Shown here piece after piece: positions 51,841 to 62,387 of a stretch of 64,000 nucleotides of DNA. Under the pieces are notes generated by a model, which saw only the letters and a list, made by a program, of their open reading frames with translations, ran no database searches and was not told the origin of the DNA. Source of the DNA: Streptomyces sp. 378 (lineage in GTDB: Bacteria; Actinomycetota; Actinomycetes; Streptomycetales; Streptomycetaceae); contig NZ_JASKMS010000001.1 of assembly GCF_030124145.1 (NCBI RefSeq), positions 186,001 to 250,000 of the forward strand. The letters run 5' to 3'. The position numbers were made by a program, and so were the translations under genes. Every line of letters begins with the position of its first letter. Positions within the stretch are counted from its first letter, which is position 1.

Positions 51841-52895
51841 AGCAGGACCGTTCCGGTCAGGGCCGATACGGCGACGGCCAGGGCGAAGGTGGCGGGGGCG
51901 AAGCGCAGGGCGAAGGCGCGGCCGAAGGTGCCCGCCTGCATGGCGAAGAGTTTCAGGTCGATCATCGGGCCGACCACCAGGAACGTCAGGCGGGCGGTCA
52001 GGGAGAACTGGGTCAGGGACGCCGCCACGAACGCGTCCGCTTCCGAGCAGAGGGAGAGCAGGACGGCCAGGACGGCCAGGACCAGGACCGACAGCACGGG
52101 GTGGCCGGCCGCGAGGCCCAGCCAGTCCGCCGGGACCATCGCCTTCAGGGTCGCCGCGGCCATCGCGCCGATCACCAGGAAGCCGCCCGCGTGCGTCACG
52201 TCGTGCCGGACCGAGCCCCAGAAGGCCGGTCCCCTGCCCTGGCCCTCGTACGACGTCCGCTCCGGGGGACGCAGCCAGTCGGCGCGGCCGAGGCGGTGCC
52301 AGAGCCAGCCCATCGAGCAGGCCACCAGCAGGCTCGCGACGAAGCGGGCCAGGACCATCTCCGGGTTGCCGGGGAACGCCACGGCCGTGGCCGTCAGCAC
52401 GATCGGGTTGATGGCGGGCGCCGAGAGGAGGAAGGCCAGGGCCGCTGCGGGTGTGACGCCTCGGCGGACCAGAGCGCCGGCCACCGGGACGGAGGCGCAC
52501 TCGCAGCCCGGCAGTACCGCGCCCGCCGCGCCCGCGACGGGGACCGCCAGGGCGGGGTGTTTCGGCAGGGCCCGGGCGAAGAACGACGGCGGCACGAACA
52601 CCGCGATCGCCGCCGACAGCAGCACGCCGAGCACCAGGAACGGCAGGGCCTGGACCATGACGGCGACGAACACCGTCATCCAGCTCTGCATCACCGGCGC
52701 GGCCAGGGCCCCGCGGATCGGGTCCTGGAACATCACCGCCGTGAGCAGCAGAAGGGTCAGCAGGAGGGGGGAGTCGAGGCGCCGGCCCTCTTCCGCGCCG
52801 CCGCCCGCCTCGGTGTCCTCGTGCTCGGCGCTGTCGTGCGGGGCGGTCTTCGTGGTGGCCACGTGCCCGGTACCTCCGGTGGTGCGCGAGGGCAT
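51837..52895 (-). CDS. YraQ/ArsP-type (DUF318) permease
   Basis: 352 residues from ATG 52895 (GGGAGGGA upstream); GTG 52862, also with GGAGG, is an alternative. After a hydrophilic N-terminus there are eight to ten membrane helices. The family motif GAVLPGCECASVPVAGALVRRG contains the conserved Cys pair. The repeat half has SLCSEADAFVAASLTQFS, and FLLSAPAINPIVLTATAVA lies between. DUF318 permeases (YraQ, ArsP_1) export or import organo-metalloids or metals; the substrate here is unknown. It is coupled to the YcgQ-like gene downstream. Confidence 0.88.
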   Translation of the reverse strand: MPSRTTGGTGHVATTKTAPHDSAEHEDTEAGGGAEEGRRLDSPLLLTLLLLTAVMFQDPIRGALAAPVMQSWMTVFVAVMVQALPFLVLGVLLSAAIAVFVPPSFFARALPKHPALAVPVAGAAGAVLPGCECASVPVAGALVRRGVTPAAALAFLLSAPAINPIVLTATAVAFPGNPEMVLARFVASLLVACSMGWLWHRLGRADWLRPPERTSYEGQGRGPAFWGSVRHDVTHAGGFLVIGAMAAATLKAMVPADWLGLAAGHPVLSVLVLAVLAVLLSLCSEADAFVAASLTQFSLTARLTFLVVGPMIDLKLFAMQAGTFGRAFALRFAPATFALAVAVSALTGTVLL

Positions 52896-53030
52896 TGCCC
52901 ATTCCCTCCCCTGGCGTACGGACGGGGACGGCCGGGCGTTCAGGCAGCACCGTCCCCTTCTGGAACCGGTCGTCCCGGTGAGGCGGTCCTCCCCTCGCGG
53001 GGAGCGTTCCGAACCAAGGTCATACCGGGC

Positions 53031-53411
53031 GGTCCGCACAACCCGGACCGGCGGCATCACTACCAGGCCGGCCGCACAACCCAAGCCGACGGCATCAATT
53101 CCGGGCCGGCCGCACACCCCAGCCCGACGGCATCAGTACCGACCCGGCCGCACAACCCAAGCCCGCGGCATCAATTCCGGGCCAGCCGCACAACCCAGCC
53201 CGACGGCATCAGTACCGACCCGGCCGCACAACCCAAGCCCGCGGCATCAATTCCGGGCCAGCCGCACAACCCAGCCCGACGGCATCAGTACCGACCCGGC
53301 CGCACAACCCAAGCCCGCGGCATCAATTCCGGGCCAGCCGCACAACCCAAGCCGACGGCATCACTGCCCACCCGGCCGGCCAGCCGGGTCGGCGGTATCA
53401 CCACCGGCCCG
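53031..53411 (+). repeat. 38-bp minisatellite, ten units, 76-bp higher-order period
   Basis: Ten monomers of 38 bases (the first 39) run from 53031 to 53411. Each contains GCCGCACAACCCAAGCC or a variant, then GACGGCATCA or GCGGCATCA. From 53108 two monomer types alternate (ending in ATCAATTCCGGG and ATCAGTACCGAC), giving a 76-base repeat with near-identical copies, so recent expansion is likely. It lies between the S9 peptidase stop and the permease promoter. Plus-strand frames through it are repeat artefacts, not genes. Confidence 0.95.
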
Positions 53412-53440
53412 GCTGCGATGCCGTCGGCGCCCGGCCCGGG

Positions 53441-55300
53441 TTACGGACGTGAGCCCAGGTGCCGCTCGGCGAACTCCAGCTCCAGCCTGACCTGCTTGAT
53501 CCGCTCGTCCACCACCAGGGAGCCGTGACCGGCGTCGTAGCGGTACACCTCGTGGACCGCGCCGCGCGCCTCCAGGCACTTGACGTAGTTCTCGATCTGG
53601 CGGATCGGGCAGCGCGGGTCGTTGACACCGGCCGAGATGTAGACCGGGGCCTTGACCTGGTCGACGTAGGTGAGGGGGGACGAGGCCTCGAAGCGCTCGG
53701 GGACCTCCTCGGGGGTGCCGCCGAGGAGGGTGCGGTCCATCGCCTTCAGCGCCTCCATCTCGTCGTGGTACGCCGTGACGTAGTCGGCGACGGGGACCGC
53801 CGCGATGCCGAGGGCCCACACGTCGGGCTGGACGCCGAGGCCGAGGAGTGTCAGGTAGCCGCCCCAGGAGCCGCCGGTGAGGATCAGGCGCTCGGGGTCG
53901 GCCAGGCCGGAGCCGACGGCCCACGCGCGGACGGCGGCGATGTCCTCGAGCTCGATGAGGCCGACCCGGTGCTTCAGGGCGTCCGTCCAGGCACGGCCGT
54001 AGCCCGTGGAGCCACGGTAGTTGACACGGATCACCGCGTAGCCGTGATCGACCCAGGCAGCCGGGGCCGCTGCGAAGGAGTCGCTGTCGTGCCAGGTGGG
54101 GCCGCCGTGGATGTCGAAGACCGTGGGGAGCGGGCCGGTGGTGCCCTGCGGCTTCTGGACCAGGGCGTGGATGCGCCCTCCCGGCCCCTCCACCCACACG
54201 TCCTCCACCGGCACCGAGCCGGGGGACTTCATGCCGGGCGGGTCGAGCACGACGCCGCCCGTCGTGGAGCGGACCGCCGGCGGCTCGGCGGCCGAGGACC
54301 ACAGGTACTCCACGCTGCCGTCGGGCCGGGCCGTCGCGCCGGAGACCGTGCCGGGCGGGGTCGGGATCTCCGTCAGGGCGCGGCCGGCCAGGTCGTAGCG
54401 GAAGAGCTCGCTGCGGGCCTCGAAGCTGTGCACGATGAGCAGACCGCTGCCGTCCGGGTACCACTCGGCGCTGACGTCGCCCGGCAGTTCCAGCGCCAGG
54501 TCCGTCTGCTCGCCGGTGGCCACGTCCCACACCAGGGGCTCCCAGCGGCCGCGGCGCTGGTGGCCGATGAGCAGGCGTGTGTCGCCGTCGACGGGGGCGA
54601 AGCCGAGGACCTCCAGGCCCAGCTCGCGGGTGCCGCCCTCGGTGTCGTCGAGGTCGGCGACCGCCGTGCCGTCGGGGCGCAGGACGCGCAGCGCCGAATG
54701 CATCGCGTCGCCGTGCTCGGTGTGCTCGACGGCGATGAGCGAGCCGTCGTGGGAGAGGTCCCCGACGCCGGCCGATTCGCGGTGACGGTAGATCTCCACC
54801 GGTTCCCCGCCGCTGCGCACGAGGTGGATGGTCGTGCCGTCCTCGTCCGTGGAACGGCCCACGACGGCCGTGCGCCCGTCGCGCCCGAGGGCGAGGCCCG
54901 CCGGGTAGGAGGCCTCCAGGCCCGCGGCGGCCGGTTCGTCCGGGCCGCCCTCGAAGGCCTGGCGGCGCCAGACGCCGAACTCGTCGCCGTCCTTGTCGTC
55001 GAACCACCAGATCCACGCGCCGTCCGGGGACAGCACGCCGTCCGTGGTGCCGTTCGGCCGGTCCGTCACCTGGCGCTGCTCGCCCGTCGACCGGTCCCAG
55101 GCGTACAGCTCGTACGTCCCCGTGGCGTTCGAGACGAACAAGGAGCGGTCCGGTGCGTCCTCCGCCCAGTCGGGCAGGGACACCCGCGGCGCCCGAAAGC
55201 GCTTCTCCCACTCCGGCATCCGTTCCTGCTGTCCCTGCCGTACGTCCTGCTCGTGCTGGTCCCGCTGATGACGCGCGTCGGACGCGTTGCTCTCAGTCAT
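53441..55300 (-). CDS. S9-family prolyl oligopeptidase-like serine peptidase
   Basis: 619 residues from ATG 55300. Residues 40-370 form a beta-propeller-like region with repeated WD/PDG strands (TDGVLSPDGAWIWWFDDKDGD; VSAEWYPDGSGLLIVHS). Residues 385-619 form the alpha/beta-hydrolase catalytic domain: FDIHGGPTWHDSDSF oxyanion region, nucleophile elbow GGSWGGYLTL, Asp in SAGVNDPRCP and His in DAGHGSLV. No signal peptide is present, so it is cytoplasmic. It cleaves short peptides, or acylaminoacyl peptides, as in the acylaminoacyl-peptidase subgroup. Monocistronic by spacing, with the minisatellite downstream. Confidence 0.93.
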   Translation of the reverse strand: MTESNASDARHQRDQHEQDVRQGQQERMPEWEKRFRAPRVSLPDWAEDAPDRSLFVSNATGTYELYAWDRSTGEQRQVTDRPNGTTDGVLSPDGAWIWWFDDKDGDEFGVWRRQAFEGGPDEPAAAGLEASYPAGLALGRDGRTAVVGRSTDEDGTTIHLVRSGGEPVEIYRHRESAGVGDLSHDGSLIAVEHTEHGDAMHSALRVLRPDGTAVADLDDTEGGTRELGLEVLGFAPVDGDTRLLIGHQRRGRWEPLVWDVATGEQTDLALELPGDVSAEWYPDGSGLLIVHSFEARSELFRYDLAGRALTEIPTPPGTVSGATARPDGSVEYLWSSAAEPPAVRSTTGGVVLDPPGMKSPGSVPVEDVWVEGPGGRIHALVQKPQGTTGPLPTVFDIHGGPTWHDSDSFAAAPAAWVDHGYAVIRVNYRGSTGYGRAWTDALKHRVGLIELEDIAAVRAWAVGSGLADPERLILTGGSWGGYLTLLGLGVQPDVWALGIAAVPVADYVTAYHDEMEALKAMDRTLLGGTPEEVPERFEASSPLTYVDQVKAPVYISAGVNDPRCPIRQIENYVKCLEARGAVHEVYRYDAGHGSLVVDERIKQVRLELEFAERHLGSRP

Positions 55301-55384
55301 GGCCCCATAGTGCCCGTCCCGGCCGACCATCCGCTGGCGAGGTCCCCAGCCTGTGGATAACCTCCACCGGTCCTCCCTCGGAGC

Positions 55385-55790
55385 AGGTCAGGAGTCACAC
55401 TCCTGTACTCCCCCACCCCGGCCGACCGGAACGAGGCCAACCGCGCCCCGGTCAGGCCCCCTGCGCGACTTCGAGCTCCCGAAGTGGGCGAGGTCGGCAA
55501 CCGCTCTCTGCTGCACCTGCAGTGCCCCATCCGGCCCGACACGCTGCCCTGGGCCCGGCACGGCGCCGCCCGCGTCGTCGGGCTCGACTTCTCCGAGCCC
55601 GCGATCGGCCTGGCCCGAGGGCCGGCCCGAGACCTCGGCCTCGCCCCGTACCGGGCGGCGTTCGTCGCGGCGGACGTGCCGGACGTGCACGACGCGGCGG
55701 ACGCGGTCCCGGCCCCGGCCCCGGCCCCGGCCCCGTACGGCATCGTGTACACCGACCTCGGCCCGCCCCGGCGCCGACCCCGCGGGCCGG
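55385..55790 (+). pseudogene. SAM-dependent methyltransferase, N-terminal fragment
   Basis: One open frame on the plus strand contains YSPTPADRNEANRA, then NRSLLHLQCPIRPDTLPWA and GAARVVGLDFSEPAIGLARG, ending with YGIVYTDLGPP. These are the opening segments of a Streptomyces class I methyltransferase (motif I LHLQC..DTL.WAR, motif II VVGLDFS). About 25-30 residues expected between the two parts are missing, there is no start codon, a PAPAPAPA run replaces part of the fold, and the C-terminal half is gone. It is therefore a decayed gene. The other bases of the 55301-55820 gap show nothing else. Confidence 0.75.
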
Positions 55791-55808
55791 GGCCGCCCGG
55801 GAGCCCCG

Positions 55809-55814
55809 TACCGT
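55809..55814 (+). promoter_or_regulatory. -10 hexamer TACCGT, leaderless SURF1 gene
   Basis: TACCGT ends 6 nt before GTG 55821. Confidence 0.45.
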
Positions 55815-55820
55815 GGGGGT

Positions 55821-56615
55821 GTGTACCGGTTTCTGCTGACGCCCCGATGGTGGGGGATCAACGTCTTCGTGCTGTTGTCCATCCCCTTCTGCATCTTCAT
55901 GGGGTCCTGGCAGCTGGGCCGGTTCGAGGACCGTGTGCAGGACCATCGCGCCGCGACCGAGCAGGTCTCCGAGGCCCGGCGCGAGGCGCCCCGACCGCTC
56001 GCGGACATGCTGCCGGTGGACAAGGCGACGTCCGGGAAGCTCGTCACCGCGACCGGACGCTACGGCAAGCAGTTGCTGGTGCCCGGGCGGGAGCTCGACG
56101 GCAGGCAGGGCTTCTACGTGCTGACGCTGCTGCGGACCGGCTCGGGCCAGGCGCTGCCGGTGGTGCGGGGATGGCTGCCCGGTTCCGCCGGCACGGCGAA
56201 GGTTCCCGCCCCGCCGGCCGGTGAGGTCACCGTCACCGGGGCGCTGCAGGCGTCGGAGACGCCGGGGGACAACGGGGTCAGTGCGCGGGGCGGGCTGCCC
56301 GCCGGGCAGACGTCGGCGATCAGCGCGGCGTCACTGGTGAACCTGGTGCCGTACGACGTGTACGACGCCTGGGTCACGTTGTCGAAGGCCGACGCGGGGA
56401 TGACGGCGGTGCCGGCCGCCGCGCCACCGGACTCGGGGCTGGATCTGAAGGCTTTCCAGAACCTGGGCTACACGGCCGAGTGGTTCGCCTTCGTGGGCTT
56501 CGTGATCTTCATGTGGTTCCGACTGCTGCGGCGTGAGGTGGAGTTCGCGCGGGATGCGGAGCTGGGGCTGGTGGCGGACGAGGAGCCGGTCGCCGTGGAT
56601 GCCGCCGTGAGGTGA
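55821..56615 (+). CDS. SURF1-family protein (cytochrome c oxidase assembly)
   Basis: 264 residues from GTG 55821. An N-terminal membrane helix (WWGINVFVLLSIPFCIFMGSWQLGRFEDR) carries the SURF1 signature GxWQLxR. An extracytoplasmic domain follows with VTATGRYGKQLLVPGREL and PVVRGWLPG (the second SURF1 signature WxP), and a C-terminal helix (AEWFAFVGFVIFMWFRLLRRE). This two-helix layout is that of SURF1/Shy1, which helps insert haem a into subunit I of aa3 oxidase. No other oxidase gene is nearby. Confidence 0.92.
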   Translation: MYRFLLTPRWWGINVFVLLSIPFCIFMGSWQLGRFEDRVQDHRAATEQVSEARREAPRPLADMLPVDKATSGKLVTATGRYGKQLLVPGRELDGRQGFYVLTLLRTGSGQALPVVRGWLPGSAGTAKVPAPPAGEVTVTGALQASETPGDNGVSARGGLPAGQTSAISAASLVNLVPYDVYDAWVTLSKADAGMTAVPAAAPPDSGLDLKAFQNLGYTAEWFAFVGFVIFMWFRLLRREVEFARDAELGLVADEEPVAVDAAVR

Positions 56616-56692
56616 GCGGCATGGTGTAGAGCTCCGCCCGGCGGGCCCACAGCCCGAACCACGGGGTCTGCGTCTCCGCCCGGCCCGCGGCC

Positions 56693-56764
56693 GGTGCGGA
56701 ACGGGCCGCCGGTGCGGAACGGGCCGCCGGTGCGGAACGGGCCGCCGGTGCGGAACGGACCACC
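56693..56764 (+). repeat. Four-copy 18-bp tandem repeat
   Basis: GGTGCGGAACGGGCCGCC repeats at 56693, 56711, 56729 and 56747 (last copy slightly changed) in the gap between the SURF1 stop and the convergent DUF4232 gene. The 18-base period would encode hexapeptides, but no gene uses it. Confidence 0.92.
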
Positions 56765-56811
56765 GGGGCGCCCGCCCCGACCCGCCCGCACGCAGGCTCA
56801 CGTCCGGGCGG

Positions 56812-57993
56812 TTACGACCCCGCCAGCACTCCCGTCCAGTACACCGTCCCCGCGCACGCGTTGGACACCGTGACCGAGGTACCGCCCGAGCCTGTGCCGG
56901 GGGTGTAGGCCACCGCGACGCTGCCGTCGACCGTGCCGTCCTCCGTGGCCAGCTGGGGGGCCGTGCCCGTGCCCGTGTCGCCGCCGGTGGAGGTGCCGGC
57001 CGTGGTCGACGGGTCCTCCGACGGGGTCGGGTCCGGGCTCGGGTCGGGACCACCGACGCTGCCACCGGGGGTGGGGCAGGTCTCGGAGGGGACCCAGGCG
57101 AACCTCACGTCGTAGCCGAGGCCCGGCTGGAGCACCAGCTGAGCGGCCTCCAGGGACGGGTCGGGCAGGAGCCCGGCCGCCGCGTCCCCGGCGGTGTGCC
57201 GGACGGCGCCGACCTTGCTCATGTCGGCCGCGCCCTGCGGCAGCGCGCTGACCGAACCGGGGCCGGTGACCGTGCAGGCCGCGCCGGAGACATTGACGAC
57301 GCGGAAGGAGCCGGAGACCACGCCCGTGGAGTCCGGGGCGTTGCTGCTTCCGGAGGCGGGGCCGAGCTGGGCCGGGGTGCACACCGGGATGCCGGCGGCG
57401 GCGGTGGAGGAGGGGGCGGCGGTACCGCCCTGGGACGCGCCGGTGGGGGCGCCGGGCCCCTGGCCCTTGTCCTTCTCCTTCTTGTCGCCCTTCTCCTTGT
57501 CCTCGGTCTTGCCGGAGGAGCCGCCCGAGGTGCTCTCGCCGCCGTCCGGGTCCTTGCCCTCGCTCGCGCCGCCCTGGGCCTCGGAGGCGTGCCCGGCGAC
57601 GGACGGGTTGGCGTCGGAGCCGGTGGCGTTGGAGACGTGGACGAGGGCGGGGACGGCGGTGCCGATGAAGAGGGCGGCGGCCGCCATGCCGACGACGGCC
57701 TGCCGCTTGCGGGCCCGCCGCTGCGGCACCGCCTTCCGCAGGTAGTCCAGGGTGCCGTCGCGCGGTTCCACCTCCTGCACCACTTGGTGCAGCATCGTGC
57801 GCAGGTCCAGCTCGTCCGAGTCGAACCCTTCGGGGTTCTGATCGTCGGGGCCGTGGTTCACAGTTCCGTTCCCAGCGTGCGATTGCTTCGGATCTTGCCC
57901 GTGCGGCCTGGTCGGCGCCCGCCACCCGTCGAGGCGCTCGACGGGCTCGGGGCGGTCGCGTCCCTTGCCGCCCGCGCCGTTGCCGTCACTCAT
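56812..57993 (-). CDS. Membrane-anchored DUF4232 protein, partner of ECF sigma factor
   Basis: 393 residues from ATG 57993, overlapping the sigma-factor stop. Residues 1-105 are cytoplasmic and polar (DELDLRTMLHQVVQEVEPRD), a helix lies at about 108-130 (AVVGMAAAALFIGTAVPALV), and a Gly/Ser/Lys-rich linker follows. The extracytoplasmic C-terminal half (about 225-393) has DUF4232 character: IPVCTPAQLG, GSFRVVNVSGAACTVTGPGSV and SVTVSNACAGTVYWTGVLAG, with two Cys pairs. The position suggests it regulates the sigma factor, but it lacks the His-Cys-Cys zinc motif of classic anti-sigma factors. It could equally be the main target gene. Confidence 0.82.
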   Translation of the reverse strand: MSDGNGAGGKGRDRPEPVERLDGWRAPTRPHGQDPKQSHAGNGTVNHGPDDQNPEGFDSDELDLRTMLHQVVQEVEPRDGTLDYLRKAVPQRRARKRQAVVGMAAAALFIGTAVPALVHVSNATGSDANPSVAGHASEAQGGASEGKDPDGGESTSGGSSGKTEDKEKGDKKEKDKGQGPGAPTGASQGGTAAPSSTAAAGIPVCTPAQLGPASGSSNAPDSTGVVSGSFRVVNVSGAACTVTGPGSVSALPQGAADMSKVGAVRHTAGDAAAGLLPDPSLEAAQLVLQPGLGYDVRFAWVPSETCPTPGGSVGGPDPSPDPTPSEDPSTTAGTSTGGDTGTGTAPQLATEDGTVDGSVAVAYTPGTGSGGTSVTVSNACAGTVYWTGVLAGS

Positions 57994-58664
57994 ACCGGGG
58001 CCTCCATGGCGACCCTGAGTGCCGCGATACCGCGCGAGCCGTACGCCTTGACCGAGCCCAGCGATATGCCGAGCGTCTCGGCGACCTGCGCCTCGGTCAT
58101 GTCCGCGAAGTACCGCAGCACCAGCACCTCGCGCTGGCGGCGCTGCAGCCCTTTCATCGCCTTGATCAGGGAGTCGCGCTCCAGCTGGTCGTAGGCGCCT
58201 TCCTCGGCGCTGGCCATGTCGGGCATGGGCTTCGACAGCAGCTTCAGGCCGAGGATGCGGCGGCGCAGCGCGGAGCGCGAGAGGTTGACGACGGTCTGGC
58301 GCAGGTACGCCAGGGTCTTCTCGGGCTCGCGGACCCGCTTGCGGGCGGAGTGGACACGGATGAACGCCTCCTGGACGACGTCCTCGCAGGAGGCGGTGTC
58401 GTCGAGGAGGAGCGCCGCGAGACCCAGCAGCGAGCGGTAGTGCGCCCGGTAGGTCTCGGTGAGGTGATCGACGGTGGTACCGGCCGCTACGCCGTCCTCC
58501 GCGCCGTCGCGCTGGTTGGGTATGCGGGCCGGCCGCGCTGCGGGCACGGGCGCGATCACCGGCATGCCACCGGGCGTACCGGCCATGCGGGGTCGGAGAG
58601 CCGCCGGACGGGGCGGTCGAAGGACCGTGCCGCGTGCCGCGCTGAAGTCGAGTACCTCTGCCAC
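57990..58664 (-). CDS. ECF-type RNA polymerase sigma factor
   Basis: 224 residues from GTG 58664, though the first 60 residues are Pro/Ala/Arg-rich and translation might begin later. Region 2 is LTETYRAHYRSLLGLAALLLDDTASCEDVVQEAFIRVH and includes the -10 recognition helix. Region 4 is QRRQREVLVLRYFADMTEAQVAETLGISLGSVKAYGSRG. The spacing and DDTASCEDVVQEAFIRVH resemble SigE-like (SigE70) factors in Streptomyces. It is translationally coupled to the DUF4232 membrane protein. Confidence 0.93.
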   Translation of the reverse strand: MAEVLDFSAARGTVLRPPRPAALRPRMAGTPGGMPVIAPVPAARPARIPNQRDGAEDGVAAGTTVDHLTETYRAHYRSLLGLAALLLDDTASCEDVVQEAFIRVHSARKRVREPEKTLAYLRQTVVNLSRSALRRRILGLKLLSKPMPDMASAEEGAYDQLERDSLIKAMKGLQRRQREVLVLRYFADMTEAQVAETLGISLGSVKAYGSRGIAALRVAMEAPV

Positions 58665-59089
58665 GCCTGTTGGACACGCGTACCCCTGTGAGGGTTGTAC
58701 GTGCCGGGCATCGCTTTCACGCCGACCGTCGCCGTCGCCGGTCTACCCGCGTCAGGCAGCACAACCGATGGTGCATTCAATGCCCTCATGCGTCCCGCTC
58801 TTCCCCTATGTCCATATGTGACCGGACGTCCCCACGCCCGGTGCCAGGCGTCCCCACGCCTGATGAAGCGCTCCCACGGTCGAAGGGTGACCGCAAAGAC
58901 GCTCCCCGCCCTTCGCACGGTTGCGGAGAGCGGGGAGGTAAATCCTCTGATGCCGAAGCGCCCGGGACAAGTGATCCGCTCCATCGACCGGCTCACATGT
59001 CGTCCGCAGATCCTACAAACCGCCTATGACATCGGCCGGGGAATTTTCGGCACGACGAAACCTCACGAAAACCGGGCGGACCACCGGGT
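58665..59089. other. Intergenic region between the sigma factor and asd
   Basis: About 425 bases with no gene. It contains the sigma-factor promoter and a hairpin, CTCCCCGC (58902-58909) with GCGGGGAG (58930-58937), that may terminate either strand. Bases 58990-59070 are relatively AT-rich. Confidence 0.4.
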
Positions 59090-60165
59090 TCAGGACACCT
59101 CGGCCGCGACCAGCTCGGCGATCTGCGCGGTGTTGAGGGCGGAGCCCTTGCGCAGATTGTCCCCGCACACGAACAGTTCGAGCGCCGTGGGGTCGTCCAG
59201 CGCCCGCCGGACCCGCCCGACCCAGGTCGGATCGGTGCCGACCACGTCGGCGGGGGTGGGGAACTCCCCGGCGGCCGGGTTGTCGCACAGCACGACCCCG
59301 GGCGCCGTGGCGAGGATCTCGCGGGCCTTGTCGACGGTGACCTCACCCTCGAAGCGGGCGTGCACGGTCAGGGAGTGCGTGGTGATCACCGGAACCCGGA
59401 CACAGGTGACGGCCACGGGGAGGCCGGGCAGGCCGAGGATCTTGCGGGACTCGTCCCGCACCTTCAGCTCCTCCGAGGACCAGCCGTCCTCCTGGGCCGT
59501 ACCGGCCCACGGCACGACGTTCAGGGCGACCGGCTCCGGGAACGGCCCGGTGTGGTCCCCGACGGCCCGGCGGACGTCACCGGGGCTGGTGCCGAGCTCC
59601 GTGCCCGCGACGAGGGAGAGCTGCCGGCGCAGGATCTCCACGCCGGCGCGCCCGGCGCCGCTGACGGCCTGGTACGAGGAGGCGACCAGCTCGCGCAGCC
59701 CGAACTCGGCGTGCAGCGCGCCCAGGGCGACGATCATGGAGAGCGTCGTGCAGCTGGGGTTGGCGATGATCCCGCGCGGGCGCATCCGCACGGCGTGCGG
59801 GTTGACCTCGGGCACGACGAGCGGCACGTCCGGGTCCATCCGGAACGCCCCGGAGTTGTCGACGACCACCGCGCCCTTGGCGGCGGCGAGGGGCACCCAC
59901 CGCTCGGCGACCTCGTCGGGGACGTCGAACATGGCGACGTCGACCCCGTCGAAGACCTCCTCGGTGAGCGCCACGACCTCGGTCTCCTCGCCGCGCACGG
60001 CCAGCTTGCGGCCGGCCGAGCGCGGGGAGGCGACGAGTCGGATCTCGCCCCAGATGTCCGCCCGCTGGGACAGGATCCGGAGCATGACCGTGCCGACGGC
60101 TCCGGTCGCTCCCACCACGGCGAGCGTCGGGCGTCCGGACCGGCCGGTTCGGTCGGGTCCGGCCA

Positions 60166-60166
<1 letters not shown>
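59090..60166 (-). CDS. asd: Aspartate-semialdehyde dehydrogenase
   Basis: 358 residues from ATG 60166, which overlaps the ask stop (TGATG). The NADP-binding loop is [16 protein letters not shown] at 17-32. The catalytic Cys139 is in IIANPSCTT, and the substrate-binding Gln and His-containing segments are [10 protein letters not shown] and RVPVITTHS. It reduces aspartyl phosphate to aspartate semialdehyde, the branch point to lysine/diaminopimelate, threonine and methionine. Pairing with ask gives consecutive steps from one transcript. Confidence 0.97.
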
Positions 60167-61443
<1,277 letters not shown>

Positions 61444-61664
61444 GTGCGCTCCTCGCTCAATCCGTCTCTGTCCGCTCATACGCATTCGTACCGCGGTCGG
61501 CTCAGTTTAACGAGCGTCCGAAAAACCCCTCCGCGATATCGCATGGTGAGATCCGGGCGCGCCCGTCCAGAGTGGCTCATGCCCATCTGGGCACGGGCCA
61601 CTCGGAAAGTGCCCGGCGTCACAATCCGCGTCCGGGCGAGCCCGGTGACGCAACTCTCAAGCAC

Positions 61665-61670
61665 TAGGGT
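61665..61670 (+). promoter_or_regulatory. -10 hexamer TAGGGT, leaderless response regulator
   Basis: TAGGGT ends 6 nt before GTG 61677, with no ribosome-binding site. It lies in the divergent gap with ask. Confidence 0.55.
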
Positions 61671-61676
61671 TCGGCT

Positions 61677-62387
61677 GTGCGCGTACTCCTGGTGGAAGAC
61701 GATGAACCGGTCGCCGAGTCCCTGCGCCGTGGCCTGAAGCGCTACGGCTTCGAGGTCGAGTGGGTCACCACGGGCGGGGCGGCCCTGCGGCACGCGGGGC
61801 CGTACGACGTCGTCCTGCTGGATCTCGGCCTGCCCGACACCGACGGCCTGGACGTCTGCAAGACGCTGCGCGAGCGCGGCGACGTGCCGATCATCGTGAT
61901 CAGCGCCCGCAGTGACGAGACGGACCGGGTGGTCGGCCTGGAGCTCGGCGCGGACGACTACGTCTCCAAGCCGTTCGGCGTCCGGGAGGTCATCGCGCGT
62001 ATAAGGGCCGTCATGCGCCGCACGCGGCCCAGCACGCCCACGGGCACACCCGACGCCGGTCCCGACCGCTACGGCACCCGCCTGACCGTCGACCGCAGGG
62101 CCGCCCGGGTGCGCCTCGACGGCGAGGAGGTCGCCCTCGCGCCCAAGGAGTACGACCTGCTGGCCTTCCTCACCGAGGAGCCCGGGGCGCTGATGTCGCG
62201 CGAGCAGATCATGGAAGCGGTCTGGGACGCGAACTGGTTCGGGCCGACGAAGACACTGGACGTGCACGTGGCGGCGCTGCGGCGCAAGCTCGCGGGGGCG
62301 ATCACCATCGAGGCGGTGCGCGGGGTCGGCTTCCGGCTGGAGATCACCCAGGACCCCGGCCCCGACGGGAGCGGCGCCGCCTCATGA
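61677..62387 (+). CDS. OmpR/PhoB-family response regulator
   Basis: 236 residues from GTG 61677. The receiver domain has VEDDEPVAESL (acidic pair), the phosphoacceptor Asp in VVLLDLGLPDTDG, VISARSD and the conserved Lys in DDYVSKPFG. The C-terminal winged helix has LAPKEYDLLAFLTEEPGALMSREQIMEAVW and the recognition helix TLDVHVAALRRKL. It is the first gene of a two-gene operon with the sensor kinase (ATGA overlap). The stimulus and targets are unknown. A divergent ask-asd operon lies next to it. Confidence 0.95.
   Translation: MRVLLVEDDEPVAESLRRGLKRYGFEVEWVTTGGAALRHAGPYDVVLLDLGLPDTDGLDVCKTLRERGDVPIIVISARSDETDRVVGLELGADDYVSKPFGVREVIARIRAVMRRTRPSTPTGTPDAGPDRYGTRLTVDRRAARVRLDGEEVALAPKEYDLLAFLTEEPGALMSREQIMEAVWDANWFGPTKTLDVHVAALRRKLAGAITIEAVRGVGFRLEITQDPGPDGSGAAS

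Noticed and set aside
53031..53411. Possible CRISPR array because of regular direct repeats
   Set aside because: The 38-bp units are contiguous with no unique spacers and no cas genes nearby, so it is a minisatellite.
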